Assembly (NCBI GenBank): GCA_951812655.1
Contig: OX638319.1
Location: 1,589,620-1,653,619, forward strand
Length of the DNA: 64,000 nt
From: an uncultured Candidatus Nitrosopumilus sp.
GTDB lineage: Archaea > Thermoproteota > Nitrososphaeria > Nitrososphaerales > Nitrosopumilaceae
Reading direction: 5' to 3'
Translations under genes and position numbers: made by a program
Part shown: positions 47,946-56,532 of the stretch, one piece after another
Numbering within the stretch: position 1 is the first letter of the stretch
How the letters are laid out: every line of letters starts with the position of its first letter
Notes under the pieces: model-generated
What the model was told of the DNA's origin: nothing
Database searches by the model: none
Seen by the model: only the letters and a program-made list of their open reading frames with translations

Positions 47946-48719
47946 ATGTTTACGGTGAAGTTTGTAGGAGGATCGAAGAAGTCTTTTCCTGCAGAATCTT
48001 TGAAAATTGACAAATCCTGGATATCTGTTCAAGAATTATTTGATCTACTATTGGATCTTAAGCCATCTGATACTCCAAAACTTGATACTGAGAATGTCTT
48101 GATTGCAATAAACGGTTCTGACTCGTCTGCAATGGACGGGACCTCCACAATAATTAAACACGATGATGTAGTCAGTATCATTCCTGTCATTCATGGTGGT
48201 TCGTCAAAAAAAATTACTTTTGAATATGCCAAAAAACAAATTCAGGCTATTGAGATCAAAGGCGAAAAGTCAATCAACGTTGAATTCATTGATCACCTTC
48301 GGAAAAAATACCCGAAACTCTTACTTCAGGCTGTCTCAAGTAGCTTTATCTTAAGCAAAAACCATTTGAAAAAAATTGTTTCACTGTCATTTGAGTCTAA
48401 AAAAAACAACGTTCTGCTTTCCAACAAATTCGAAATTGATCTTCTGATGCGATTTGCATTAAGCTCTCAAATTTCTCAAGCCATAAATCAAGCTGGAATA
48501 AAACCAAAATCCAATTTTGTCTTAATTGCGATTGGCACGAAAGCATCTTTGAATTCCTTGTATGATGAATTGTGCCCAATGACGGTACCGTTATTCTCGA
48601 AAAATAATGATTCCTATCTGAAAAGACATTTCAAGATAACAAAAAAACACATTGATTCGATCCAATCAAAAACTCCTTTGGAGGATATTTTGGTAGAAAA
48701 GGCCGCAATACTATTCTGA
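47946..48719 (+). CDS. Ubiquitin-like (MoaD/ThiS-type) domain fused to KEOPS subunit Cgi121
   Basis: Residues 1-85 look like a beta-grasp MoaD/ThiS domain (TVKFVGGSKKSF, VLIAINGSDS, HDDVVSIIPVIHGG), with the usual terminal Gly-Gly at 84-85 now internal. Residues about 88-257 match Cgi121 (TPRKB): FIDHLRKKYPKLLLQAVSS and LMRFALSSQISQAINQAGIK are characteristic. Cgi121 binds the 3' end of tRNA and positions it for N6-threonylcarbamoylation of A37. The fusion suggests a hydrolysable or fixed ubiquitin-like partner. Sua5, in the same pathway, lies at 49232. Confidence 0.75.
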   Translation: MFTVKFVGGSKKSFPAESLKIDKSWISVQELFDLLLDLKPSDTPKLDTENVLIAINGSDSSAMDGTSTIIKHDDVVSIIPVIHGGSSKKITFEYAKKQIQAIEIKGEKSINVEFIDHLRKKYPKLLLQAVSSSFILSKNHLKKIVSLSFESKKNNVLLSNKFEIDLLMRFALSSQISQAINQAGIKPKSNFVLIAIGTKASLNSLYDELCPMTVPLFSKNNDSYLKRHFKITKKHIDSIQSKTPLEDILVEKAAILF

Positions 48720-49235
48720 AATACTTCGTTTAGTTTTCTCAGTACTTAGTATGTCTTGTTTTCTAAGTATGGAAATTCCTGTTCTGCTACCCAAGATCTC
48801 AACTAAGATTATTTTGTCTGGGAAATCAAGGCTGACCTTGTTTTTTATCTTGTTTGCTATTCTTGTAATGATGTCATGACTTGACACGTTGGAATTTCTT
48901 TTCTCAATTAGTATTCTGTATGTTTCTCCCTCTGAAATTTCTTTGTCGAATTCAGAAACGCTCTTTTCAATCTCTTCTATTTTCGTTTCAACGACTTTAT
49001 GAATCGGTATCATCCTAAGGCAGTATCTTATGCTCCATGGCTCGTCTAGGAGCATTTCTCTGATCTTACACACGACGTCAATGGGATTCAGCTTTGTCTC
49101 AGCTGTGATGATTCCTGACATGTTTGAAATTGAGACTTTCACTTCTGAATCTCCGAGTTCGTCTAAGATGTCTCTGATTTCGTCCTCGGCATCAGGCTCA
49201 AAATGTCTGGCACATGTGATCATCAGGTTCATCAT
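48711..49235 (-). CDS. THUMP-domain RNA-binding protein
   Basis: The 174-residue protein is a THUMP domain with its lead-in: LMITCARHFEPDAEDEIRDI, then the core RILIEKRNSNVSSHDIITRI and KVSLDFPDKIILVEILGSRT. Alone it resembles Tan1, the adaptor for tRNA C12 acetylation. It starts with ATGATG overlapping the Sua5 stop, so the two are coupled. It is convergent with the Cgi121 fusion (9 bases overlap). Confidence 0.85.
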   Translation of the reverse strand: MMNLMITCARHFEPDAEDEIRDILDELGDSEVKVSISNMSGIITAETKLNPIDVVCKIREMLLDEPWSIRYCLRMIPIHKVVETKIEEIEKSVSEFDKEISEGETYRILIEKRNSNVSSHDIITRIANKIKNKVSLDFPDKIILVEILGSRTGISILRKQDILSTEKTKRSISE

Positions 49236-49834
49236 ATCGTAATTTCCTCTCTAGTCAAGCAACCTTCGCGAACAATCTTGATTTCTTCATTTTCTATCTC
49301 TATTATTGTCGACACCGCTTCACTAGTAATTGTTCCTCCGTCTACAAAAATATCGTAACCGTGCAAATTTCTGAAACATTCATCTGGATCTGTATATGGT
49401 ACACGACCGGAAATGTTTGCGCTGGTTCCTACAAGAAAACCACATTTCTCTAAAATCTTCAACGTGCACTTGTGATTTGGAACTCTTATTGCGATTTTAT
49501 CATCTAGATTTAATGATTCCTTCAAACTTTCATCTGTTAGCTTCATGATTATTGTCAATGGGCCTGGCCAAAACTTTTCGATAATTTTCTCAGTGAACTT
49601 GTTGATATGGCAAATTTTTTTTGCTGTTGCAATCGAATTTGTCAAAACTGGAACTGACTTAATGCTGTCCCTGGATTTAATTCTGTAAATTTTTTCTACC
49701 GCTTTTTTATTAAACGGATCACATCCAATTCCGTACACGGTATCTGTTGGAAATACGATTATTCCTCCATTTTTGATTATTTTGTTAGCTCTTTCGATTC
49801 CTGCATAACCACAGTCTACTTTCAATGTGCTCAT
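49232..49834 (-). CDS. Threonylcarbamoyl-AMP synthase (Sua5/YrdC)
   Basis: From ATG 49834 (MSTLKVDCGYAGIERANKII) the protein has 200 residues and the YrdC fold: GGIIVFPTDTVYGIGCDPFN, KSVPVLT, FWPGPLTIIMK, IAIRVPNHK and VGTSANISGRVP. It makes threonylcarbamoyl-AMP from Thr, bicarbonate and ATP, the donor for tRNA t6A. A frame from 49879 adds 15 less typical residues. It lacks the extra C-terminal Sua5 domain. Confidence 0.93.
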   Translation of the reverse strand: MSTLKVDCGYAGIERANKIIKNGGIIVFPTDTVYGIGCDPFNKKAVEKIYRIKSRDSIKSVPVLTNSIATAKKICHINKFTEKIIEKFWPGPLTIIMKLTDESLKESLNLDDKIAIRVPNHKCTLKILEKCGFLVGTSANISGRVPYTDPDECFRNLHGYDIFVDGGTITSEAVSTIIEIENEEIKIVREGCLTREEITI

Positions 49835-49976
49835 TGTTGATTTTGATTTGATGCAATTTATCTTAAATGATTTTTCCAAATTCTTGTGTCTAGTTTTTTA
49901 AAACGTGTGTGTTTGTGATGATTGTAATCATGTGATGTGGTGCTGATTTCTTTATTGAGGTTATATGTTCTGTTTG

Positions 49977-50264
49977 TTAGATGCTCAATCCAAAATTGTC
50001 GGCAAAATTTGTAAAAGTGTTATATGCTTGTAAGAACTCTCTTCCCGACTGACTGATTTTATACTTGTTTGAGCTCTGATTGTCTACTTTTTCTAATAGT
50101 CCTTGTGATACGAGGGTCTTCAAGATGCTTGAAATTCTGGAATGTGATATGTTTGCTTTTCTAATCAGATATGTGATTGTGGCTCCATCTTCATCTTGAA
50201 GATCATCTCTGGTAGTTGATAAAATGTCCCCGATAATTTTCATGTGCGTTCTGTACTCTGCCAT
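49977..50264 (-). CDS. Winged helix-turn-helix transcription regulator
   Basis: The 95-residue protein (MAEYRTHMKIIGDILSTTRD) has the HTH_45-type recognition region RKANISHSRISSILKTLVSQ and wing DNQSSNKYKISQSGREF. It is a paralogue of the regulator at 33869-34150. Probably an archaeal transcription factor; the target is unknown. Confidence 0.87.
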   Translation of the reverse strand: MAEYRTHMKIIGDILSTTRDDLQDEDGATITYLIRKANISHSRISSILKTLVSQGLLEKVDNQSSNKYKISQSGREFLQAYNTFTNFADNFGLSI

Positions 50265-50384
50265 TTCCGTCGTTGATAATTATTGAAATTTCTATGATAG
50301 GACGTTGATATTTTCCAATATACCAAAAAGATAAAAGAATTTGACTATTTCTTGGTCTGTCTGGATTTTGAGCCTGGATGGGAG

Positions 50385-51026
50385 TTATCCCAAGTCTTCA
50401 TCGAATTTTATTTTTTTTAACGGTACTCTGCTAACCGGAATGAACAACGAAATCAATCCTGCTATTTTTATGATCATTGATATTGGATACATGATGGATT
50501 CTGGGAATACAAACGAATACCATCCCAAAAATTCCCCCAATGCCAGAAGTCCTAGTCCCATGGATACCCAGATTGTCCCTCTGTTGCGATTTTCAAAATA
50601 TGACAGCATAGTTTCAATTGCACCGTATGCCAGCAAAATAAACGAGATTGATCTAAAGACGTGCTCTAACTGAACAGATGACACCAAAAATAGCGGGAAT
50701 ATTCCAACTGATCTAAAGTAGCTAGATTTTGGAAAGAATGATTTGATACTGTGTGAAAACGCAATGAAAAAGTATCCTATGGTTTGGATGACGATTCCCA
50801 ACGTCTGAATCCATTTTTCGATGCTACCTGACTTGATGATGAAATCTTCAACCATGTATCCCGTCCAAATCACAAAGAATCCTAAACTTATCGAGATGAA
50901 CGCGATTGTTAACCTGAACAGTGTCGGACTTCCGGTATTTCTAAACCCAATAAATGATATCACTCCTATGGAAAGTCCTACCAGAAATCCTACCAAATTA
51001 AGAATACTCTCAAGTAAAAATTCCAA
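50385..51026 (-). CDS. Multi-spanning membrane protein of unknown function
   Basis: The 213-residue protein has about seven hydrophobic segments (ILNLVGFLVGLSIGVISFIG, LTIAFISISLGFFVIWTGYM, IVIQTIGYFFIAFSHSI and others), with a basic C-terminus. It resembles small sensor-like 7-TM proteins of archaea, but no family is certain. Confidence 0.65.
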   Translation of the reverse strand: MEFLLESILNLVGFLVGLSIGVISFIGFRNTGSPTLFRLTIAFISISLGFFVIWTGYMVEDFIIKSGSIEKWIQTLGIVIQTIGYFFIAFSHSIKSFFPKSSYFRSVGIFPLFLVSSVQLEHVFRSISFILLAYGAIETMLSYFENRNRGTIWVSMGLGLLALGEFLGWYSFVFPESIMYPISMIIKIAGLISLFIPVSRVPLKKIKFDEDLG

Positions 51027-51084
51027 CGACGTTTAGAAATGTGTCAAGCTAATTATTTTAATCTGGTGAATGATCCTGGACACT

Positions 51085-51300
51085 CTAGTCCCACTCGTCA
51101 AGTGATCCTGCAGTATGACCTTCTGTGCTGCCAGTATAGTCACCCAGTATGTCCGAATATTTTATTTCATTATGAGCTATGAATTTTACATATTCTCCAT
51201 AGCTCATGTCAAGATCACATGAGCCACATTTTACAAGCGAATAGTCCATTGTCAGCTCCGCATCCTCTTTGCATTTTGGACACTTGATCTTCATGTTCAA
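51085..51300 (-). CDS. Small zinc-ribbon protein
   Basis: The 71-residue protein begins MNMKIKCPKCKEDAELTMDY and continues SLVKCGSCDLDMSYG; the two CxxC pairs make a zinc ribbon. The rest is acidic. Function unknown; it may be a partner of transcription or RNA proteins. Confidence 0.75.
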   Translation of the reverse strand: MNMKIKCPKCKEDAELTMDYSLVKCGSCDLDMSYGEYVKFIAHNEIKYSDILGDYTGSTEGHTAGSLDEWD

Positions 51301-51348
51301 CGATGTCCATGATTACTATATTACTTTACGTCAAAATTCCCTGCTTTG

Positions 51349-51717
51349 CTATTTTGTTAAACCGTCTACCAAATTGAGAACCTTTTTGATGATACTTGTG
51401 TGGTCTGATTCTGTCTCTACTGTGACCAATATCATGTGTTTTTCATCGATTGGAAATGTGATTCTTTTTAGTCTGTCGTATTCTGCCATGGCGTACTTGG
51501 TTTTGCCAAGCTTGTGTTCGATATTTTTTCTTGTGTGCCATCTCTGACTCGCATAATAGTGCATCATCTTAAGCTCCTCATTGTCAAGTATCGGATTGAT
51601 GTTTTCTCTAAATCCCCCACATATTTTTTCACCTGTGTGATTTTGTATTACCGCATATCGGATAGACGCGTCAATTTTCATTATGTCTGCATATAGTCTT
51701 TCAAAATCCATCATCAT
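51349..51717 (-). CDS. Conserved thaumarchaeal-type protein (DUF6659-like)
   Basis: The 122-residue protein (DFERLYADIMKIDASIRYAV, GGFRENINPILDNEELKMMH, IEHKLGKTKYAMAEYDRLKR, HMILVTVETESDHTSII) looks like a single-domain roadblock/profilin-like fold and fits what I recall of DUF6659. Its role is unknown. The start could be any of the three ATGs at the beginning. Confidence 0.65.
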   Translation of the reverse strand: MMMDFERLYADIMKIDASIRYAVIQNHTGEKICGGFRENINPILDNEELKMMHYYASQRWHTRKNIEHKLGKTKYAMAEYDRLKRITFPIDEKHMILVTVETESDHTSIIKKVLNLVDGLTK

Positions 51718-51984
51718 AATCAGCTCTTTCTATTATTAAAATTTAAATTCAAAACCTTGGCTAATTTTTCAATATCGAAAAATATGTGTCAAACTGGTAT
51801 TATGCAAACAATGAGAACTCGTGGGCTTCTGGATATTTTCTCTTTCTGGATTGGAATCTCCATTCAAATCAAATCAAAAAAAAAAAGATCCTTGTTGAAC
51901 AATCATGTGATGTGTTGCTTTTCTGATTAGAATTTGATTTAATGTTCAAAAAAAGATAAAAGGAGTTTGTTATTGAGTGCTTTT

Positions 51985-52269
51985 ATGGCTAGAAATTGCA
52001 CAAAGTGTAAAAATTCCATTCCTGACGACGAGCAGCTAGGAGTAGTAGCTGAGAAATATCCTACGTGTAACAAATGCTGGGCCGAATGGAAAGAATATCA
52101 GATTATGGTAATGAATGAAATGAAACTTGACATGTCGATGCTTGATCACAGAAAATTGCTAAAAAAACATGAGAAAATTTTCGTAGGAGTACTGTCTCCC
52201 GAAGGTGAAGTGATAGATTATTCCAATGAGGATAACCGTAAGCCTGATGAGCCTCCAGCTGGGGTCTAG
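51985..52269 (+). CDS. Zinc-ribbon protein with a YggX-like (iron-trafficking) domain
   Basis: From ATG 51985 the protein has 94 residues. The N-terminus (MARNCTKCKNSIPDDEQL, YPTCNKCW) forms a zinc ribbon. The following WAEWKEYQIMVMNEMKLDMS and HRKLLKKHEKIF match the core of bacterial YggX ([20 protein letters not shown]), a protein linked to Fe(II) handling and protection of Fe-S clusters. The YggX match is by eye. A longer frame begins at 51967. Confidence 0.65.
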   Translation: MARNCTKCKNSIPDDEQLGVVAEKYPTCNKCWAEWKEYQIMVMNEMKLDMSMLDHRKLLKKHEKIFVGVLSPEGEVIDYSNEDNRKPDEPPAGV

Positions 52270-52772
52270 AAATTCAAGTGCCCTTTAGCGTTATCAGGTA
52301 CAACCAACAGCATTCTTCTCTTAGAATCTTCATCTAAATTGGAAATAATTTTTTTTACCGTCTTGGCAATGGTTTCTTTCTCCTCCTCCTCCAATGACAG
52401 GTAAATCTCAAGAATTCCGTCAAGATTGAATGTAATTAGCTTGTGTGGCGAACGTGCAATTTCTGTAATGTATGCTGAAAACAATCCTTCCCGCTGTTCC
52501 TCTGGGAGTGTAGTCAGGATCTTGAGCCACGTCTTGAAAAGTTTTGCAAAGTTGGGAAACGGGATTGTGGGCCCTGCCTCTAAGGCATTGTTGATGACTT
52601 CGTTTCTTTCTTGTTCTCCCAATGTGAAAAACTCGATCATTCTTTTTTTCAATATGGGATTTCTGAGAAAATCTGGCAAATTTGCCAAATTGACAATGAT
52701 GTTTCCCGCAAAATTTTCCTCATTCATCTCATATGTCCTTTGATCGTTGAATATAAAATCATGCGATAGCAC
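52266..52772 (-). CDS. Hypothetical helical protein
   Basis: The 168-residue protein is helical (LANLPDFLRNPILKKRMIEF, FKTWLKILTTLPEEQREGLF) and ends in DNAKGHLNF. A later ATG at 52727 (MNEENFAGNIIVNLANLPDF) would be a plausible start. It has no recognised domain. It is convergent with and overlaps the YggX-like gene by 4 bases. Confidence 0.62.
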   Translation of the reverse strand: MLSHDFIFNDQRTYEMNEENFAGNIIVNLANLPDFLRNPILKKRMIEFFTLGEQERNEVINNALEAGPTIPFPNFAKLFKTWLKILTTLPEEQREGLFSAYITEIARSPHKLITFNLDGILEIYLSLEEEEKETIAKTVKKIISNLDEDSKRRMLLVVPDNAKGHLNF

Positions 52773-52808
52773 TTTAGCTTAAATAAACGAAAAGGGGATT
52801 GCAACTGT

Positions 52809-53810
52809 ATGACGTCTACTGTGGTTGTTGGAGGATTTTTCGGAGATGAGGGAAAGGGAAAAATCATATCTTATTTGGCAATTAAAGACAATCCAAAAAT
52901 CATAGTTCGTGGAGGCGCTGGTCCAAACGCTGGACATACAATTCGGGATGGGGACAAAGTGTACAAAGTAAGGATGCTGCCCAGCGGATTTCTAAATAAG
53001 AATTCAAAAGTAATGATCGGTCCTGGTGTCGTTGTAAATCCAGATGTACTAAATAAGGAAATTCAGGATTTTGATGTCACCGGTCGCGCCTTTATTGACA
53101 GACATTGTGGAATAATTGAAGAAACTCATCTTGCTCGAGATTCCAAGGGTGATCTAAAAGAAAAAATTGGCAGTACCGGTTCCGGTACAGGCCCTGCAAA
53201 CGCTGATCGTGCGATGAGGGTTTTGAATTTGGCAAAAAACTTCGATTCTTTATCGTCGTTGATTGTGGATGTTCCAATGGAGGTAAATTCAGCAATTTCT
53301 GCAAACGAAAATGTTTTGATAGAGGGCACTCAGGGAACTTTTCTGTCTCTCTGGCATGGAACGTACCCATTTGTGACCTCAAAAGATGTAACTGCATCCG
53401 GAATTTGTGCTGATGTTGGAATTGGACCTACCAAAGTTGATGAGGTAATCGTCGTTTTCAAGTCATACGTTACTCGTGTTGGAACTGGACCTCTTGACAA
53501 AGAACTTTCCGTTGAAGATGCAGAAAAAAAGGGTTGGTCCGAATTTGGTACCGTCACTGGTCGTCAAAGACGTGCTGCAGACTTCGATTTTGATCTGGCA
53601 CGACGTGCGATTATGCTTAATGGTGCAACCCAAATCTCGATAACCAAATTGGACGTGCTCTTTACAGAATGTGCTGGAAAAACTTCATTTGATGAACTCT
53701 CTGATGATGCAAAGGCATTCGTTAAAAATATTGAAACAGAATTGAATACGCCTGTCACGATCATCGGAACTGGCCCAGAAGTCAACGACGTTGTAGATAG
53801 AAGAAACTAG
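52809..53810 (+). CDS. purA: Adenylosuccinate synthetase (short archaeal form)
   Basis: The 333-residue enzyme makes adenylosuccinate from IMP, Asp and GTP. GFFGDEGKGKIISYLA is the GTP-binding P-loop-like motif, GGAGPNAGHTI carries the catalytic His, and TVTGRQRRAADFD is the late substrate loop. At 333 residues it is the compact archaeal form, about 90 residues shorter than the bacterial enzyme. It pairs functionally with PurB at 25575. Confidence 0.95.
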   Translation: MTSTVVVGGFFGDEGKGKIISYLAIKDNPKIIVRGGAGPNAGHTIRDGDKVYKVRMLPSGFLNKNSKVMIGPGVVVNPDVLNKEIQDFDVTGRAFIDRHCGIIEETHLARDSKGDLKEKIGSTGSGTGPANADRAMRVLNLAKNFDSLSSLIVDVPMEVNSAISANENVLIEGTQGTFLSLWHGTYPFVTSKDVTASGICADVGIGPTKVDEVIVVFKSYVTRVGTGPLDKELSVEDAEKKGWSEFGTVTGRQRRAADFDFDLARRAIMLNGATQISITKLDVLFTECAGKTSFDELSDDAKAFVKNIETELNTPVTIIGTGPEVNDVVDRRN

Positions 53811-53859
53811 GCTCCCTAATTTTGGATAAGTTTAATTTGATAATTAATGGTAAATTCTC

Positions 53860-54540
53860 GTGGACAAATCGCAGACTTCTGATAAATTACCACGTTACAT
53901 ACAAGTAAATTCCATTTTGGAATTCACTAGGCTTGTATGTGCATTAGAACGTGCTCCACGTGTTTCATTTCTGCATGATTACAATGGTGAAAAAATTCTG
54001 TCAGTACAAATGGATGTTTTAAAGGAAAAACCGATTGTATACTACACTCATTTGGAAAACAACGGACACTATCTTTGCTATGGACTTGATGGGGGCAAAG
54101 AACAGTCTGAAATTGTAAACACCACTTCTGATGCCAGCAAACTCTATTCCCCAATTGTCAGAATAAAGTCACTGCCCAAAACTTTGCAACCTGGAAACGG
54201 TACACTGGACAGATATCAGCCAATCGAATTGGAGGATATGTTTAGTTTAGCAAAGCTTACTTGGGGTTTTGAGGATATTCCATTTCCATTGTTTTTATTC
54301 CCACATGATGACAAGTGGCTGCTTGGAGTGTTCATGAATTTCAACGATGAAGGGACATCGTATTTCTGTCATGTGGTTTTAGACGCTGAACCTCAGATGC
54401 CCTTCTTGAAATTCTCCACTGCCAACGGCTCTCAGCCAACATTCGTGGAGAATCCTTCCAAGCATGGATATTCTTATATCAAAATAATAAAGCTGAAAGA
54501 CACCCATCCCCTTGTTGATTATGACCACCTTCAAAACTAG
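53860..54540 (+). CDS. Hypothetical protein
   Basis: A GTG at 53860 starts a 226-residue soluble protein, alternating beta strands and short helices (LPRYIQVNSILEFTRLVCAL, FPHDDKWLLGVFMNFNDEGT). I do not recognise it. It overlaps pyrF by 20 bases, which suggests co-transcription. Confidence 0.65.
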   Translation: MDKSQTSDKLPRYIQVNSILEFTRLVCALERAPRVSFLHDYNGEKILSVQMDVLKEKPIVYYTHLENNGHYLCYGLDGGKEQSEIVNTTSDASKLYSPIVRIKSLPKTLQPGNGTLDRYQPIELEDMFSLAKLTWGFEDIPFPLFLFPHDDKWLLGVFMNFNDEGTSYFCHVVLDAEPQMPFLKFSTANGSQPTFVENPSKHGYSYIKIIKLKDTHPLVDYDHLQN

Positions 54541-55261
54541 ACTCTCCAAGATCTCGAAGATTAATGGCAAAGTCATTCTTGCCAATGACTATGATCTTTC
54601 AGTTAAAAATTTAGAAGCAAAAACGATCAAAAATATCAAACAATTACACCCATATTTGTGCGGAATCAAGCTTAATTTTCATTTGCTTCTCCCATTGGGA
54701 GGAAAAGAGGTTCTCAAAATTAACAAAGCTGCTCACAAATACGGCTTGCAGACAATTGCAGACATCAAGCTCAACGACATCGGCAATACGAATAAAATCA
54801 CAATTGAGCATTTGTGGAATTTGGGATTTGACGCGGTAATCGCAAACCCCATAATGGGTCTTGATAGTCTGAAAAACCTGGTGGGATCTGCACATAAAAA
54901 CGAAAAAGGCGTCATCACTTTATGCCATATGAGTGCGCCCGAGGCCCGATTATCATATGACATGGAAGTAAAAGTGAAAAAAAAGCAACACCTGTACCAG
55001 TTATTTCTGGATTGGGCTCTTGCTGCCAAGGTGGATGGAATTGTAGTGGGTGCCACGTTTCCCAAAATAATTCAGCACTGCTCTCAAAAAGCAAAAAAAA
55101 ATCTGAGTATATTTTCTCCTGGCGTTGGAACTCAGGGAGGAAATGCCGGAGATGTAATTTCATCTGGGACAAACTATCTTATTGTTGGGAGGACTATTCT
55201 GAATTCCAAAAACCCTGTCTCGGTTGCCAAAGCGCTGCAACTTGAGAGTCTAGGAAAGTAG
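54521..55261 (+). CDS. pyrF: Orotidine 5'-phosphate decarboxylase
   Basis: From ATG 54521 (MTTFKTRLSKISKINGKVIL) the 246-residue enzyme has the OMP decarboxylase barrel: ANDYDL, KLNFHLLLP, the catalytic TIADIKLNDIGNTN and the phosphate-binding end SPGVGTQGGNAGD and YLIVGRTILNS. It converts OMP to UMP. An upstream TTG at 54512 is less likely. Confidence 0.93.
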   Translation: MTTFKTRLSKISKINGKVILANDYDLSVKNLEAKTIKNIKQLHPYLCGIKLNFHLLLPLGGKEVLKINKAAHKYGLQTIADIKLNDIGNTNKITIEHLWNLGFDAVIANPIMGLDSLKNLVGSAHKNEKGVITLCHMSAPEARLSYDMEVKVKKKQHLYQLFLDWALAAKVDGIVVGATFPKIIQHCSQKAKKNLSIFSPGVGTQGGNAGDVISSGTNYLIVGRTILNSKNPVSVAKALQLESLGK

Positions 55262-55660
55262 TTTCTGTGCCTTTGTCAAAATTGTCCTTGCATTGTCAAA
55301 TGTTGTCTTTTCCATAGACTCGTTGTAATCCAGCCACGTGTATCCTTGATGCTCATGTGAAATTTCAACATCTTTGGTCTTGGTTTCAGCCAAGAAAAAT
55401 ACAACTTTTTTGTTTACCAGTTCCCCCTGATGCTGGAAATTATACTTGATCCATTCTTCAAACCTTTCTACAAATGTGATGTCTGTGATGCCTGTCTCCT
55501 CCTTGGTCTCTCTGATTGCAGTATCGCAAGGTGATTCGCCTTTTTCCATTTTCCCCTTTACGAAATCCCAATGTCCTGATGGATAGTGCAAAAGCAAATA
55601 CAACTTTTTTGCATCTTCCTTTCTGAATAGTATGATTCCTGCTGACGTCTCTTCAATCAT
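55250..55660 (-). CDS. NUDIX hydrolase, Ap4A-pyrophosphatase type
   Basis: The 136-residue protein has the NUDIX box GKMEKGESPCDTAIRETKEE followed by TG. The start SAGIILFRKEDAKKLYLLLH and the late HEHQGYTWLDYNE resemble archaeal and animal diadenosine tetraphosphatases. Its ATG overlaps the uppS stop (ATGA). Confidence 0.88.
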   Translation of the reverse strand: MIEETSAGIILFRKEDAKKLYLLLHYPSGHWDFVKGKMEKGESPCDTAIRETKEETGITDITFVERFEEWIKYNFQHQGELVNKKVVFFLAETKTKDVEISHEHQGYTWLDYNESMEKTTFDNARTILTKAQKLLS

Positions 55661-56430
55661 TTCCCTATTCGCCTTTTCCTCTCCTGGTATGTTCTAATTG
55701 CCCTCATTAAATCTATTTTTCTGAACTCAGGCCAAAATATATCCATGAAAACTAATTCGCTGTAAGCGCTTTGCCACATGAGAAATCCACTCAGTCTTTT
55801 TTCCCCTGACGTCCTCAAAATCATATCCGGTGACGACTGTGGCAGGTGCGATGTGTACAAATTCGCCTCGATCTCTTCTTTGTTGATGTCTTCTACGTCG
55901 AGCTTTCCCTCTTTGATTTTCGCCCCCATCTTTTTTATCGCATCAACTAGTTCATTTTGCCCTCCGTATGCCAACGCGATATTCAGAAAATGACTGTCGT
56001 AATCTTTTGTAACATCGTCTAATCGACTCAGAATGTTTTTTATGGATTCTGGTAGAAGCTCTATTCTTCCTATGGCCTTGACCCTCATTTTGCTTCTGTG
56101 GATTCTGGGATCATCAAATAGCTTCTCCAGTCTAATTCGAATCAGTTCATAAAGATCCGTCAACTCTTCATCATTCCTGTCCAAATTTTCTGCTGAAAGT
56201 GCATACAACGTGACGATTTTGATATCCAATTCTTCGCACCAATCGAGAAGATTCTCGACAGCATCTGCGCCCTTGAGGTGTCCTTTTTTTGGTATCGTTA
56301 ATTGTCTTTTTGCCCATCTTCTGTTTCCATCTAAAATCAGGGCCACGTGATTGGGAATGTCTCCGTTTTGAATTTCATGCTCTAACCTTTTTCCGTATAT
56401 TTTGTAGAGTCCGGATATCTGGCATATCAC
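55657..56430 (-). CDS. uppS: Cis-prenyl (undecaprenyl/dolichyl) diphosphate synthase
   Basis: The 257-residue enzyme has the signature VALILDGNRRWAKR near residues 28-41, LYALSAENLDRNDEEL, and the late RTSGEKRLSGFLMWQSAYSE and FWPEFRKIDLMRAI. It adds isoprene units in cis to make the lipid carrier of archaeal N-glycosylation. The N-terminus is slightly longer than typical. Confidence 0.93.
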   Translation of the reverse strand: MICQISGLYKIYGKRLEHEIQNGDIPNHVALILDGNRRWAKRQLTIPKKGHLKGADAVENLLDWCEELDIKIVTLYALSAENLDRNDEELTDLYELIRIRLEKLFDDPRIHRSKMRVKAIGRIELLPESIKNILSRLDDVTKDYDSHFLNIALAYGGQNELVDAIKKMGAKIKEGKLDVEDINKEEIEANLYTSHLPQSSPDMILRTSGEKRLSGFLMWQSAYSELVFMDIFWPEFRKIDLMRAIRTYQERKRRIGK

Positions 56431-56532
56431 GTCTATTGTTTTACTGATACCTGTTCACCCTTTGATAATTCATATAATCTTAAAGATATCAGTGTTTTTC
56501 GAAAATACTCTTTTTGATTTTGGCAAATGGGG

